Source: Puccinia triticina (taxonomy: Eukaryota; Basidiomycota; Pucciniomycetes; Pucciniales; Pucciniaceae). Taken from it: a stretch of 64,000 bases of DNA. The notes beneath the pieces are model-generated. The model did no database searches. It saw only the letters and a list, made by a program, of their open reading frames with translations, and had not been told where the DNA came from. Numbering within the stretch: position 1 is the first letter of the stretch; the number at the start of each line of letters is the position of its first letter. Shown piece after piece: positions 12,246 to 24,199 of this stretch. The DNA is taken from NCBI RefSeq assembly GCF_026914185.1, contig NC_070561.1, forward strand, positions 186,001-250,000, written 5' to 3'. The translations under genes and the position numbers were made by a program.

Positions 12246-12398
12246 TGGTAAGCCCGGGTACCTGCGCCTGGCACCCGGGTACCTCCCGCTCTGCACCCGG
12301 GTACCTCCCATGGCGGGTGCCGGGTGCGGGTGCGGGTGTGAGAAATTGGTCTAAAAACAGGGGGGTACCCGCACCCGCCACAGGTACCCGGGTGCCAT
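12246..12398. repeat. Right subterminal GGTACC array of the hAT
   Basis: Repeated GGGTACC / GGTACCCGGGTGCC motifs and a GCGGGTGCCGGGTGCGGG stretch match the left subterminal array. The latter stretch lies in the same orientation at both ends. Confidence 0.6.
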
Positions 12399-12418
12399 TT
12401 GCCATCTCTAACTTAGAC

Positions 12419-13359
12419 CCTAGTGTCAGCCCTCTGCTAGCCCAAGCAGCGCAGAGAGCCAACAAGGAGCCTCTCCTGCTCAAAGCGCGGAGGACCGCAA
12501 GTGACAGGCGGGTCAGTAACCAGGACAAATGATTATGTACTGACACGTCCAGTCAGCCGCAACTGTTGTGTACTGACGCGTCCAGTCAGCCGCAATAGTT
12601 TAAAGCTTGAGGCCGCCTAAAACGCGCATCAGAAGATGGAGGAAGAAGAGATCCGCGAAGTGGACCTCCCTCCTCCCTTATAGTAGGGGGACCTCTCAAG
12701 GAGAGTTTGTCCCCCAGAGTTTTTTGGTACCAAGCCCGTCCACATTGCTGATCAGAATCAGCGATTGGGGCCTTTACCTGTTGAACTCCCTTTTCTTTCA
12801 TACACTAAATTTTGCTGATTCAAACCCTACAACCTTCCCTCCATCTCCACCAACCTCCAAGCGCGACTCCCTTCGGCCTTTGACTTCACCCCGCGGATAC
12901 TAGCAGGTCTCCGACCAGGTAAAGTCAAGAGGCTCTCCTCCTTCTCCATTTCTCTTTTGTTTGGCGCTTGGATTCTCAAGATCCCGGCAAATATTATTCT
13001 TCACTAGGCCCCTCTTACCCAAGTGGCGTGGCTCCTCCTCTCGCACTGTCAATTGAGTAGAGATATACTTTGGTCTACGTGTTCCTCTTTAGTTTCTTCC
13101 GCCTCGCCAGTGCAGTACTCCTTGATACCCAGTATCAACTTCATTCAGAGTAACATCACCTTAGAGATGTACCCTGACACACCCCCAGCTCGCGTAGCGA
13201 GAATGGAATTTTGGGGTACTTCTTGATTTTTTTCTATAGCTCACCTATCACACCCACTCCCATGTGATTGGCTCAAGGTCAGCAGAAGATGATGGAGAAA
13301 AGAGTAGAAATTATTTTACCAACATTGATCCCCTCTACATTTTATTATGGAACTGAGGT
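12419..13359. other. Repeat-derived DNA without a recognisable gene
   Basis: A 33-bp unit containing TGTACTGAC(A/G)CGTCCAG is duplicated in tandem at ~12536-12597. The remainder has short open frames without recognisable domains and may be LTR remnants. Confidence 0.4.
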
Positions 13360-13367
13360 GCTTGAGC

Positions 13368-13737
13368 CAACGGTGAAACAGATACTATACAATACAGTAT
13401 CTTCAAATACTTGTGTATTGTATCTGTTGAAAAATACAAAATTGTAAATACAAATGTATTGTATCTACCTGAAGATACAATACCATAGTCTTGTATCAAT
13501 GAAGTATTGAAACTTGATTTTCTTGTTGTTGGCCACTGTGGACTGTATACAGAAAAACTATCAAAAAACATAAAAATACAGTATCTTGTATTGGGCTGTA
13601 TTTGCAGCAAGATACCAAAGTTTAAATAAATTTGTATAGTATTGGTCTTGGAATACAATACAAATAAATAGTATTGGGTGAAAAACAGATACAAATACAG
13701 GCAGATACCAATACATGTATTGTATTTTTTTCACCAT
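13368..13737. mobile_element. hAT-type MITE with perfect 8-bp target duplication
   Basis: A 370-bp non-coding element with ends CAACGGTGAAAC and TTTTTCACCATT, flanked by exact 8-bp copies of GCTTGAGC at 13360-13367 and 13738-13745. The interior is AT-rich and crowded with GTATTGTATC / GATACAATAC motifs in both orientations. The 8-bp duplication points to hAT mobilisation. Confidence 0.85.
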
Positions 13738-13980
13738 TGCTTGAGCACAGACCTTTTCCATGTAAAATCCACAGATCCAGTGTATTTGATGTTTTTTTTT
13801 TTTGGAGTGGAGGGAATGGATTGAGATGCCTCAGATTCTCCAGGTTGGACAGGCAGAATCCAGTCTTCAACCTCAGCAAATTTAATCTCAAGAAGGTTTT
13901 GACAGCAAGGAATTATACACTGTTGAAAATTCCTCCCACCAAAATCTAGAATCTTGCCCCTGCAAAAAGGGGCAATAAGG

Positions 13981-14062
13981 CACAAGTCCCTCCTGCCAAG
14001 AGCTGTCAGAGGCTTGCTTTGCAAGACACGCGCCCGCAACAGCTAGGGACTTGGTTAAGTTT
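13981..14062. repeat. Short AAGTCCCTC...AGGGACTTG foldback-like repeat
   Basis: ACAAGTCCCTCCTGCC and TAGGGACTTGGTTAAG face each other across ~60 bp of GC-rich DNA. Same type as the units at 1595, 30395 and 45424. Confidence 0.45.
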
Positions 14063-14159
14063 GTGGTTCACTGTATGAGAAGGAAACATATTCTTTGATG
14101 TATTATTGCACAATTAGATTCTACAGTTCATTTAACCCCTAGTCACTCACTTGAACCAC

Positions 14160-14990
14160 TAGGCTAGCTCTACTCAGTCAAAAGTTATTTGGGATTACAC
14201 TGTTTTTGATAGAACATAATCAAATACTATAGAATTATATTTGGTAGTACATAGTATAGAATTAAGTACCAGTAAATAGTTAGGGTTTAGATTATACAGG
14301 CTCACACATGTACCCCTGTATGTTCACATGACATCATCAGTCACATGTTGGATCACACGTTTATCACATGGCTCACTCTGGCTCACTAGCTAAAATCCCT
14401 CAATAGAAGCTTCTATGCAGCAAAAATCCCTCAAAGGAGAATTCACACCAGCATAAATCCCTCAACTGACTTCCCCACCAGCAAAAATCCCTCACATTTT
14501 ACTATATAAGGAGCATGTTCCCTCCTCAGTTTCAGCATACCACCCAGGCAATCCTAACCAGAACAGACATCTCACTTAGAGGTTCTGTCACAAATCCAAG
14601 TAAATCCAGTAGTGTGATCTCAATCAAGTTTCCCATCAACATCTTTCATACCTCAGAGGATATATAAGTAGTCAAGTAGCAAGCATCACCACTTATGCCC
14701 TTAACAAGTCAAAGTGATCTTAACCCATTGTACTCTTAACTGAAGGTTAAGGAGGAGGGCAAAGATACTTTGAATAGTTCACATCTACCATCAGTTTTCT
14801 CTCAACATTCTATATCTCAGCACTTACGTCTCTCACTCATAAAACATATAAACCATATAAAACATATCTTACATTCCTCCACTACCAACTCCATTTCCCC
14901 ATATCCACTCAACATTTCCACTGAATTCAAGATTAATCTAGGTTTGATTAGAGACTGCTGCATATATTTATCTCTATCATTATGTTACCA
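14160..14990 (-). repeat. LTR-like sequence in inverse orientation
   Basis: Read on the minus strand it has GCTCCTTATATAG (~14515) followed by four GAGGGATTT-type repeats, each ending in TTTTGCT, TTATGCT or TTTAGCT (14390-14500). This is the layout seen in the family B LTRs at 2835-3734 and 44132-45203. Element ends and a target duplication could not be fixed, so it is called only as LTR-related DNA. Confidence 0.5.
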
Positions 14991-15003
14991 CAACAATAAA
15001 ATA

Positions 15004-16646
15004 AGGGACTTGGAAAAACAACTCCCATAAATTGGGAAAACGACTCCCATATGTTGCCGGGACCGGGTTTGGGAGTCGTTTTCCCAATTATATTTTTTTT
15101 TGGGAGTTGTCCGCACAATTTCTTTTATTATTTTTTTGCCAATAGAAAAGGGAGTTGGCTGCCTAATTGGCCCTCTGCAGAGCACAATTTTGGGAGTTGT
15201 CCGCGTGCGCCGGTAGTTACCCCTGTATGAAATTGTTACGCGGCATGTAACCCCATATGAAATTGTTACGCAGCATGTAAACCCTGTATAACATTGTTAC
15301 ACGGCATTTAAACCCTGTGTAACATTGTTACACAACATGTAACCCCCGTATAGCATTGTTACGTTGCATGCAAACCCCGTATAACATTGTGGCGTGGCAT
15401 TTAACCCCCGTATAACATTGTTACACCCCATGTAAAATTTACAACAAGTAACCTATGTATCAAGCTTGTGCAACATGTAACATGTTCCCACATCACACAA
15501 TCCCCATGATACATGTTTCTGCAACACGCAACCCCCATGTAAGATGTTCCCGCAACATGTAACCTCCAAGTACCCCACATGAATGTCCCGCACCATGTAA
15601 CCTCCAAGTACCCCACATGAATGTCCCGCACCATGTAGCCCCCATGCAAGAAGTGTACAAACAGTGTAATACATGTATAACATGTAACATGTACACACCA
15701 CCCGTGACATGCACAAACACCATGTAACCTGTAAGCAACAAGTACGCACACCACAAAACACATTTACACACGCAACATTCAACATGTAACATGTAGCCCA
15801 GCATGTAACATTTAAACATCTAATATTTCACCCACAATGTACCAATTGATGACTAACATGCAGCCCTAATATGTAATGTTCTGATTACATAATATATCCA
15901 TAACTTTAATAGCATGGAGTATATACAGCATTTAAATATCTCCAAACTTCTTAGACTGTTTGGTTGTGTAACAAAAAAAGTTATACAGCTAGTGGTAATT
16001 TCCTCCTGAGCCAATCACACCCCTCTTATATCTCATGTTATGATGACACACTATTGCTAATAATTTAATAGCACAGATAATATGCATAATTAAAAGATTC
16101 CTAGAATTTTCAGACTGTTTGGGTTTGTAACAAAAAAGTTGTGCGGTTAGCAGTCATTTTCCTACTCCATCTGCGCACCCCCATATCTCATGTTCTGATG
16201 GCACAATATTGCTAAAATTCTCAGGGGTTTCATTTTATGCATATTTCTCTGTGATCTGAAATTTTTATGCATGTGGTGCATAGGAAACAAAAGTTATGAA
16301 TATGGTGGATCATAAAATGTGCACCCCTCATATCTCATGTTTTGGTAGCACACTATTGCTATAAATTTGAAGGGGTTCAACTTATGCACAATTCTCTTTT
16401 ATATCAAATTTTTACGCATGTAGTGCGTGGGAAAAAAAAGTTATGGGTCGGATGGATAATAAAAAAAATATAAATAATTAGTCGCGACGACTCCCAAAAA
16501 AAAATCTGTTTTAGGAAAACGACCCCCAAAAAGTGCCGTAGCCCAAAAAAGGGGCTAGGTTGTCGTCCGGACCCGGTCGCAATTTGGTCCTGGCGACGTA
16601 TGGGAGTCGTTTTTCCAATTTATGGGAGTCGTTTTTCCAGGTCCCT
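15004..16646. mobile_element. 1.64-kb non-coding TIR element with internal minisatellite
   Basis: Inverted ends about 48 bp long begin AGGGAC(T/C)TGGAAAAAC and contain two tandem (A/G)ACTCCCATA blocks. They are flanked by a 6-bp duplication AAAATA (14998-15003 and 16647-16652). Further GGGAGTCGTTTTCCC-type motifs are scattered near each end. No coding frame is credible. The interior holds a 31-bp minisatellite and long CATGTAAC-rich DNA. A related fragment lies at 59505-59625. Superfamily unknown; non-autonomous. Confidence 0.75.
15225..15440. repeat. 31-bp minisatellite, about seven copies
   Basis: The motif ATTGTTAC recurs at ~15232, 15262, 15293, 15324 and 15355, with degenerate copies at 15386 and 15417: a strict 31-bp step. 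The unit is roughly GGCATGTAACCCC plus GTATAACATTGTTACG. Degenerate CATGTAAC repeats continue to ~15860. Confidence 0.8.
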
Positions 16647-16652
16647 AAAATA

Positions 16653-19600
16653 AATTTGTTGTGATAACTCTTGTGCAGTATCCTAGAGGGGCAGGTCTTT
16701 CAAACCACCCGTAACAGTTGTAAAAGCTTCCTACATACTTGAAATATTATAACTGCTATTTACCCCTTGCAGAAATGCCACCTGTCCCAAAGGAGTTCTC
16801 ACAGCGGGATAATCTGGCTTGCTTGAGGTGTGGCTCCTGGCACTAAATCAACCCAAAATTAGTAGGTGGTGGTGTCCATGGTGGCAGTGGTGGTATCCAT
16901 GTGGTGGTGGTGGTTTCCAAGGGTGGAATGGTGCCACACCACACAGCTACATAAACTACCTATAATATTTACTAGAATCTAAATCTATACTATATACTTG
17001 AATCCAAGTCTATACTATGCACTATCACTACATCTCTGCAGAATCCCATTATGCAATAATAGATGTAGAAATATGTCTCCTTCTCAATAGGAAACTGTGA
17101 CTTTATGTGATTTGATACTTGAAACACATTTGGCACACCACAACAATATCTTACCGGTTCTAATCTTGGTGGTGCACTAGGAAAAAGGCTTGCCATCTGC
17201 TTTGGAGAATAAATGTAGAGTAGTTCCATTTAACTCACATTGTGGGGGTGGTGGCACACACCCCCTTGTCACATATCCTAGCTTTCCCTATCATGGGCCC
17301 TTGGTCCTCTGTTGAGGATGTTTGTGGAGTGGACAATACCACTGGAGCGGTAGCAAAGCCATTGAAGGGGTTCTGGTTGGGGTGCAGAGGGTCGGGATTC
17401 CATTCAGGGTACAGAGAGTTGCAAATTATCCTAACTGACCCAATTTTGCTGAAACCAGGAATGCTTATTGGAAATGACATGAAAATCTGTTGATGAGATG
17501 TGTCACAAATAGCAGTCAAGTCAGTTATGCACATTGTGCCTATAAGGACTCAAGATTGAGTCCTTCACTGATTGATAGTAGGGGCACGGGCAAGCGTCAG
17601 AGGCAGGCAAAGTCTAGTTCATGGGTCTCTGAATTTGCAGATGGGCAAGGGGCTAGCCAGGAATCCCGCATGAGCACAACCTTTGGGGACTGGAAGAATA
17701 GGAAGGGGAAATGAAGGTAGAAGAAGGGGAAATGGGGATGGATTGACTTACCTAGCCGGTGTGGTGATCAATTCTGGAACTCATGTCAAATTGTCCACGG
17801 AGCAATCAGTGCGGCGCACAGGCGGTGTGGAAACGGTGCGGAACGGAGCGGAGCGGAGCGCACAACTGAAGGCGGCGGCGCGCGGAGCTCGACGGCGGAA
17901 CTGGACTCAGACTAAGCAGGCCAGCGCGGACTGGATAGCGGAGGTGGTGATTGGGGGAAGCCGTGGCAGCCAGAAGGGCGGCGTGTGGGATCCTGACAGC
18001 ATAGGCTAGACAGAGGCTGGAAGCTAGAGAGAGGAGTTTGACGGCGGTCAAAGGCGAGCAGCGGAGACAACAGGAGTTGGTGTGAGAGTGGAGCTTGGCG
18101 GATGACGTGTGTGTGTGTATAGCACTTGGCGGATGATGGCTGTGCGTGTGTGAACGGAGTTGGCGGATGGTGTGCGTGGGAGGCGGGCGGAGGATATCTT
18201 TTAGTTCTCTTCCTTTTCTCTATAAAACCACAGTGGTGGAGGGAGGATTCTGCATCATACTCCCCACAGACTCTCTTTTTTTTACAGATTATTGTGCTTC
18301 TTTTGCTTTGCGTACGTTGTGGACTTGCTTGATGTGTTACGGTTGTGCTTGCTTTACGGCTTTTTTCTTGCAGTTTTTGCGGAGTTATCTTCTTTATGCG
18401 GGGGAGCTTTATTTTACTGTTTACTGTTGCAAAGCTAGATTATTTTACGTGCTTTACTTTATGTATCCCACTCAGAGCCCTACAACACGTCAGAGCTGTG
18501 GAGCGGAGTTTCTCAAGATCACCCGACTTTACCTGGGAATCATCTTGGAGCGGCGGGGTCCTGACATTTCTACGCAGTGACCACTTTTGTTCATCACACC
18601 GGGAGAGATGGGAAAACAGGAATCTCTGCCGGCTAGGAAGTGGGAGCAGGACTGAACTAAGTACAACAGGGCCTTTGGGCCTGTGATATCTCTTGTGAAA
18701 CCTCACTTCATGCAAGGGCTTCACAGAGCTGGGCTGTTCACAAAGTGGCAAAGAGATCCAATAGCCCTGTTTAAGTTGGGACATTCTAAGTCCCTGGCTA
18801 AGAACATACCTGCGGGTTGATAAAATGGGGAGCTTAAAATGGCTGTGAGAATTGACATTTTGAGCTAAAATGCTGTTAAGTGTGTCTGGATGTAATTAAA
18901 ATTTTGCTGATCAAAGCGCAATGTGAAGTTAAACCGGGCTAATTCTAAAGCTTGCCACGCTCCAATTCTCAAACCAGTATCAGCCAATCAAGCACAGCTG
19001 ATCTAGCCTCCCATCCAGACTGCCAACCACCTTTTGACAAATATTGGCCCACTCGCTTTGAAGATTTTGGGCTAAATAAAACATAGATTTCAGTTTAGAA
19101 ATAAAAATGAAAAAGGTACAATGATAAATAAGAAAGAAATGATTTCACCTAAATAAAACAGGAGCTAAATTTTGGATGAGAATAAAGAACTAAAACAACT
19201 CCTCTCACTAGGACTCAACAAGGCTAATAGAGGATGATCAGGATAGGGAATACATGGTCAACAAGGTTAAGAGAAAGAGATAAGAACCTAAGATAAAGCC
19301 GGCCTAGATCGATGACCTCGAAGATTGGACCGCGGATATGAAAGTGATGGCTTGATGACCGCGAGTCGAAAGGTTTGTCGAGATGAGGAAAGAGAGAGAG
19401 GAGTGGTAAACTGAGTGGCGGAAGAGGAACGGTCAACTGCTTCTAAAATGGAGTATTGACACTCGAGCCGCGCTCTTGACGTCATTGTTGGAGTTCTCAA
19501 GCGCCTCGTACAATAATACCCGTAACTGGCAAGTTATTCACCACAAATATTCCAACACTCTTTGTTTGTTGGTGGTGAACTTTTTTGCACATGAAAAAGC

Positions 19601-19870
19601 GGACCAATTCGAAACCCGCAAATGCTATGATACCTGGATAGATAGAGAAATCATCACAATTGACAGCAGTGGGACTCTTAGTATGTACTGATGAGTTTTA
19701 TCAACACATGTCTTTTGAGCTTGCAGCACGGGTTGATATTGGCAGCTAGCGGTCAGGAGTGTGCTTGTTCAGACGAAGTACATGTGAAACTCTTACAAAC
19801 CGAAGAATAGATGTAGAGGAAACCTTTAAAAATAGGTCTTTTAACTAATGTTTTTGCGGAGAAGCAGATG
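16653..19870. other. 3.2-kb intergenic region, no gene recognised
   Basis: Short frames on both strands show no domains. Visible features are a GGTGGTGG-rich stretch (~16865-16930), a GC-rich block of GGAGC repeats (~17840-17960), and a TATA-like CTATAAAACC (~18220) within DNA that may be a remnant LTR (~18080-18590). Nothing here can be called with confidence. Confidence 0.4.
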
Positions 19871-19879
19871 AACTAATAA

Positions 19880-21238
19880 TCAACTGCGAGTAGGAGAGCC
19901 ACGTGGGGATGATGATGATGATTGGGGTGATTTTTTAGGAGAGTGGGGCTGATCGCGTTGAAACTTGGTGCGAATTTTAGCAAGGAGCTCGGACTGAAGC
20001 TTCTTGCGTTTGTCGTTGAAGATGAGAAAGTCGGGGCCGAGGTTGGCGGCCATCCTTCTGACGAACGGACATCTGAAGAGCCCCGAGTTGTCGGCGAGAT
20101 GGGTGTGATGGGGGATGAGTGTTGAGACAGACTCCGGCTCAGGTGGGCCAGCGGTTCTTGGTGATGGGTTGTGGTCAGAGTTGTTGGCTGATGCTCGTTT
20201 TTTGATGTTGATCACCAGTTCGTCTTGGGAATGGGAGACGGGTCTGCGAGTGACTTCGAAGCTGGCCTCATGATGGTTATCACCCTCCTCCTTCACCTCC
20301 TTCGAATCGTGTTGACTGATGGCCGAGTCCGACTAGCTTGGGGAGAGGTCGAGTTGATCGATCGCTTTGATGATCGAATGGCCGTGGGCGGTGATCTTTT
20401 TCTGGCCTTCTACTGCTGCTGGTGCTCCGCGATCGCTCGACTGAGACTCGCTGGGCTGTTGAGAGCGGGCTTGATCGCTGGATTGGGAGCTAGAGTCGGT
20501 ATGGGAGACTTGGGAGCGGGCTGGGTCGCTTGGCTGGGAGTTGGAGTCGGCCTGGATGATTTGGGAGCTTGAGAGTCCGCGACAATAGAAGGAGGACTCG
20601 TCAGTGGTGGCCGGATCGGATGGTGGCGATGGGTCTGAGGGTGCAGAGCGTCTGGAGGAACTGGGGCGAGAACGGGCTTGCGGGTGGTCGTGCTTGTACT
20701 CTGGGGGGAGGATGAAGTCTTTGGAGATGACGGGGACGGCGTCGAGGGGAGGATGGTGGTCGTACAAGGATTCCTGTGCGGAGTAGAACGAGAGATTGGT
20801 GGATCTCAATGAGGAGGAGGAGGGGGAGCGTTTGTTGAACTGGAACGAATAGCCGCCGGCGGCGGATTGCCAGAGGGAGAGCGGGGAGGCGTTGGGGAGG
20901 GCGGAGGAGGATCGGCTGAGGCAGACGGAGAATTGGCTGGGTGGGCCGACGGCGGGCTGGTTGCAGGAGGCCGCGCCGGAGGAGCTGCCGGCGGGGGGCG
21001 GCCCGGACCGGCTGATGCGGGGCCTGCGAAGAGCCTGGCTGCCGGGGACACGCAGCAAGCCGTCGGAGAAGAGCGGGCGCTTCGGCGGGAGGAGCGGGGC
21101 AGGCTCGGCGGCATGCTGCTGGTGGACGAGCAGTCTGCTGAGCGCAGTCTTCCTCGACTTGCGCAGGAGGAGCGGGGTCAGACTGGTGGCGGGGGCCATA
21201 TTGGTCGAGGAGCGGCTGTGCCGGCGTCTGTGCACCAT
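19880..21238 (-). CDS. Serine-rich protein of unknown family, probably one intron
   Basis: From ATG 21238 one frame runs to 19880, interrupted by a single TAG at 20335-20333. A GT-AG interval at 20413-20333 (81 nt, multiple of three) ends exactly with that TAG and has a branch-like CAACTC. Removing it gives exons 21238-20414 and 20332-19880 and a protein of about 425 residues. It has a basic N-terminus (VHRRRHSRSS), long Ser/Pro/Gln stretches with repeated QSSDQARSQ-like segments, and a more ordered C-terminal part (GLFRCPFVRRMAANLGPDFL, then a Lys-rich helix-like stretch). I do not recognise the family. A TATATAAG box 59 nt upstream supports this start over upstream ATG-less frames. It lies tail-on behind the Ted1/Cdc1-like gene on the same strand. 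Alternative: a gene truncated at the TAG. Confidence 0.6.
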
Positions 21239-21296
21239 CCTGGCACGAAATAAATAAAAAACAGCCCCCAGACACTGACGGGCTGGGGGAGGACTG

Positions 21297-21304
21297 CTTA
21301 TATA
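21297..21304 (-). promoter_or_regulatory. TATA box of the serine-rich protein gene
   Basis: The minus strand reads GGGGTATATAAGC, 59 nt upstream of the ATG at 21238. Spacing and sequence suit a core promoter. Confidence 0.55.
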
Positions 21305-21770
21305 CCCCGCCAGCGGAGACACAGCCGAGTGCATGACGGCTGGCCATCCGGACGGACCGTGTGGCTGACTGAGCGGAATCAGGGCAACTTGCAAGTTAAC
21401 TCGACACTTTTCATGCGGCCATCAGCCAGTCTGCTGGCCAAGTCACGGGCTTATCCTGGCTTACCTCGGGAGGCGCGTCGACTGACTGAGCAAATCAAAA
21501 AAAATACATACTGCCGTCATCATCACGCCGGGCAACGAAATGCATAAATACATACAAAGAGCCAGGCGAGGCACATCCGGGCAACGTATGTATCGATCTA
21601 CCCACAGGGACATGATCATCGGATAATCGACTGTCCACTCGCAGTTCATGATAAATGCGAACGTTTCTGATGGCGTAGCCCATCTGTGTATATACTACTC
21701 TAAAACAAGGCGGTTTTGTGTGTCTGAATGCGAGTGATGATAATTATGTAGAGAGAAAAGATATGGACAG

Positions 21771-24104
21771 TCAAAGATCGAACGAGACTAAGATCAAAAG
21801 ATAGACCAAGAGAACAACCCAAAGCAAGCTAAGCAGGTCAAGGAAGGCTCGGAGTAGCGGATGGCGGCTGGTCTTCTTCCGCCGACGATGGCGATGGTTA
21901 GCAAACGAAGAAGAAGAGGCAGAAGAATGGTGGAGACGAAGGAAGCGACGGTGGAGGAGCCATCGGCTGAGATCCTCAGACAGTCGACGCCCAACCAGCA
22001 CTCTGAGGATCCTGAGCCAGAGTCGGTCTGGAGATAGAGAAGAAGGTGGGGAGGAGGAAGAGGAGGAGGAGGCGGGGATGGTTGAGGAAGTCTGGAAGCG
22101 ACTGCTAAGACTGCGCCCGTGAAGATGATGAGGGGGGTAGTGTGCAGAGGAGGAGCTGGGGTCCTGCTGACCGAGCTCGATCGATCTCCGGAGCTTGTGG
22201 GCATGGTCGACAGGCAGGGCGGGCGAAGGGTGAGAGAAGCGTTGGTCGTCGTGGCCGGAGTCGACCGGCGAATGGTAGCTGAGCAGGCCGCTGTTCGGGG
22301 AGTGGAAGCCGTCGCCATGGTCGATGCCGAGCCCGATGGCCAGCCCGAGACTGGCGCTGCGTCGGGCCCGTTGGAAGCGCGGGCCGGCTTCCTCGTCCGA
22401 GCGGCCCTCGTCGGCCGACGAGGACGAGCTCGACGAGATCTCCTCGCCCTGAGCTTTAGCCTTCGTGAACATCAGCGTCCGCGAGAGAGACTTCCGGTGC
22501 CGCTGCTGCGCCCGGTGGTGGTGGATCGGCAGCCCGTTCATCCGCGCCTGCTCCCGACTGCTCCCCCCCGCCCGCGACCACCGTCTCATCAGCCTCCAGA
22601 GTCCCGGCCCGAAGAGCACCGCCAGACTCGCCAGGAAGAGCGGAACATAGAGATGCGTGTAGATCCGGACCTGGTTCGGCAGCTGGCACGGCCGGTGGAA
22701 CGTCGTCTGCTCATCCGGCGCCCGCCCGAACCGCGCCGGATTCGATAGCGTCAACAGCTGGTAGCCTGGCTCCTGGACTCCCATCCCCATCGAGAACGAC
22801 TTGACTGAGATCTCGTGAATCGAGAGCGGCGATGGGTTGGCCAGAGAAGTGGATGGAAGCGTGTGAACTACCTCGCAATAATCGTGGTCATCACCACTAG
22901 TGTCCCCCGCGTTTTTTTTTTTTTTTTTTTTTTCAGCTTCCTCCTCACTACACCTACATAGCCCCTGAGGTCATATAAAGGACTTACCTGAATACCAAGC
23001 TGGGCTGGATCTTTTCCAAGAGCATCTTCGTCGGCCCGTCCGGGATTTCGTTCTGGTAATTTACCCCAGCACCCTGGTGGATCTCTCGTCGTGATTCTCG
23101 CAGTGGCCCACACGACGTGCCCTCGGGTCTCCAGAGCGGGACATGAGTCAACAGAACTTTGGGTAGGAGCATGTCCTCTTAAGAGACAGAATGAATGAAT
23201 GAATGAATATCTGCAGCAACCCAGAGCCTCTCCTATACATGAAACAACAGTCACTCACGGCCATCCAATTCCTTCACGAACCGGCTCACTTCCCCCTCCT
23301 TATCATCGCCCACCATTCCGGCAGCCTTTCTTTTAGCTTCTTCGATCAGACTGAGAGCATCGATCCAGATGATCGTATGGTTAGCCCATTCGACACGGCC
23401 GTTAAGCTTTCCGGGAGCCCAGGTGTTCTTGAAGCGTTGCCTGGCCTCGGACGATCTCTCGGCCGGGGTGGATGGGTATAGTCCTACGTCATGGTTTCCC
23501 ACCAGATGGATCACACGCGCCGCTGGGGCATTGGGTTGGCTCGTATTGGCTGCTGCTGATTTGAGGTGTGGTGGGACTGGAAAGGTGTGGTAGAACCGGT
23601 CGACATAAGTTTGAAACCTGAATAGAAATAAATCCGCATCTTTGATCAGCCGCTCATGATTTTTCGAAAATAGTTCTCAATCTACATGTAATCTGCTGAC
23701 TTGGTGTGATCGGTGGCTGCGATCCCGCCGTCCAGTAGATCCCCGAGGAAGACAACAGCATGAGGCTTGGTATTTTTGATGACGAGCCTCCAAGATTTCC
23801 GGATGAACTGGTCGATGATCTTGATACTCAGCCAGCGTAGCGGAAGTATCCTGGTTGGATAGGAGTAGTCAGTCGAAGGCAGCTGAGGATCGGCGATGAT
23901 GAGAACATGGAATGGTTCGGTTCCGCTCGGTGCTCCCGGTGGTCGTGGCCATTGGCAAGTCTTGATGGTCCGATCGAAGTAGATCCATTCTGCCCAGAGC
24001 AGGGTGGCTATCCAGATGATCCTGAGTATCAGCAGCCGGTTGATGAGTCGGCGGGGATGGCCGGTGATGGCTCTGCCGCTCCGGCTGGGATGGTTGGGAG
24101 ACAT
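21771..24104 (-). CDS. Ted1/Cdc1-type metallophosphoesterase (GPI-anchor remodelling)
   Basis: Exons 24104-23686, 23617-23259, 23177-22988 and 22896-21771, all with GT-AG borders, give 697 residues. Calcineurin-like phosphoesterase motifs are all present: IIADPQ (~71-74), FLGDLLDGG (~121-127), VGNHD (~180-183), LLTHVPLWR (~268-276) and GDDHDYCE (~324-331), the last spliced across the intron at 22987-22897. ADPQ in place of ADxH is typical of the Cdc1/Ted1/PGAP5 group. Membrane segments lie near residues 22-40 and after the catalytic domain, with a very hydrophobic C-terminal tail. The C-terminal half is Ser- and His-rich low complexity. Family members act in the ER or Golgi on the ethanolamine-phosphate of GPI anchors. 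ATG 24104 is chosen because the frame upstream meets a stop with no ATG. Intron 3 holds a ~25-nt poly(T) run on the plus strand, a likely slippery site. Confidence 0.88.
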
Positions 24105-24199
24105 CTTCTGCGGTGGCTCTGCCCTCGGATCTTCCTCGTCGGCCACCCCAAAGACACCTAGCTAGGTTTGCACACACCCAATCATGTCGAAACAGTCAT

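Larger units (their letters stand above)
1667..12410 (+). mobile_element. hAT DNA transposon with nested LTR elements
   Basis: The ends are TAGAGATGGCAA at 1667-1678 and its exact reverse complement at 12399-12410, a typical hAT terminus. They are flanked by 8-bp target duplications ACTTATAC (1659-1666) and ACTTAGAC (12411-12418), 7 of 8 identical, and 8 bp is the hAT signature. Both subterminal regions are packed with GGTACCCG motifs. Inside is a multi-exon transposase on the plus strand. The 10.7-kb length comes from two later insertions: a 900-bp solo LTR (2835-3734) and a 6.07-kb Copia element (4953-11019). Without them the element is about 3.8 kb, normal for an autonomous hAT. Confidence 0.9.

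Noticed and set aside
15401..15819. Cys-rich minus-strand frames of 108-120 codons that look like small secreted proteins
   Set aside because: They are produced by the CATGTAAC repeat in the TIR element and occur in all three frames with the same periodicity.
14996..16666. Treating CACAACAA...TTGTTGTG as the true ends of the 1.64-kb element
   Set aside because: The exact AAAATA duplication lies inside these sequences, so they are better explained as a palindromic target site.
20601..21347. Long overlapping frames (up to 248 codons) in the GC-rich serine-protein locus
   Set aside because: They are alternative frames of the same low-complexity GC-rich DNA; only the frame with a TATA box, ATG and continuation past 20333 is supported.
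22119..22748. A 209-codon plus-strand frame opposite the Ted1/Cdc1-like gene
   Set aside because: Arg-rich antisense shadow of the Ser/Arg-rich C-terminal half of the phosphoesterase.
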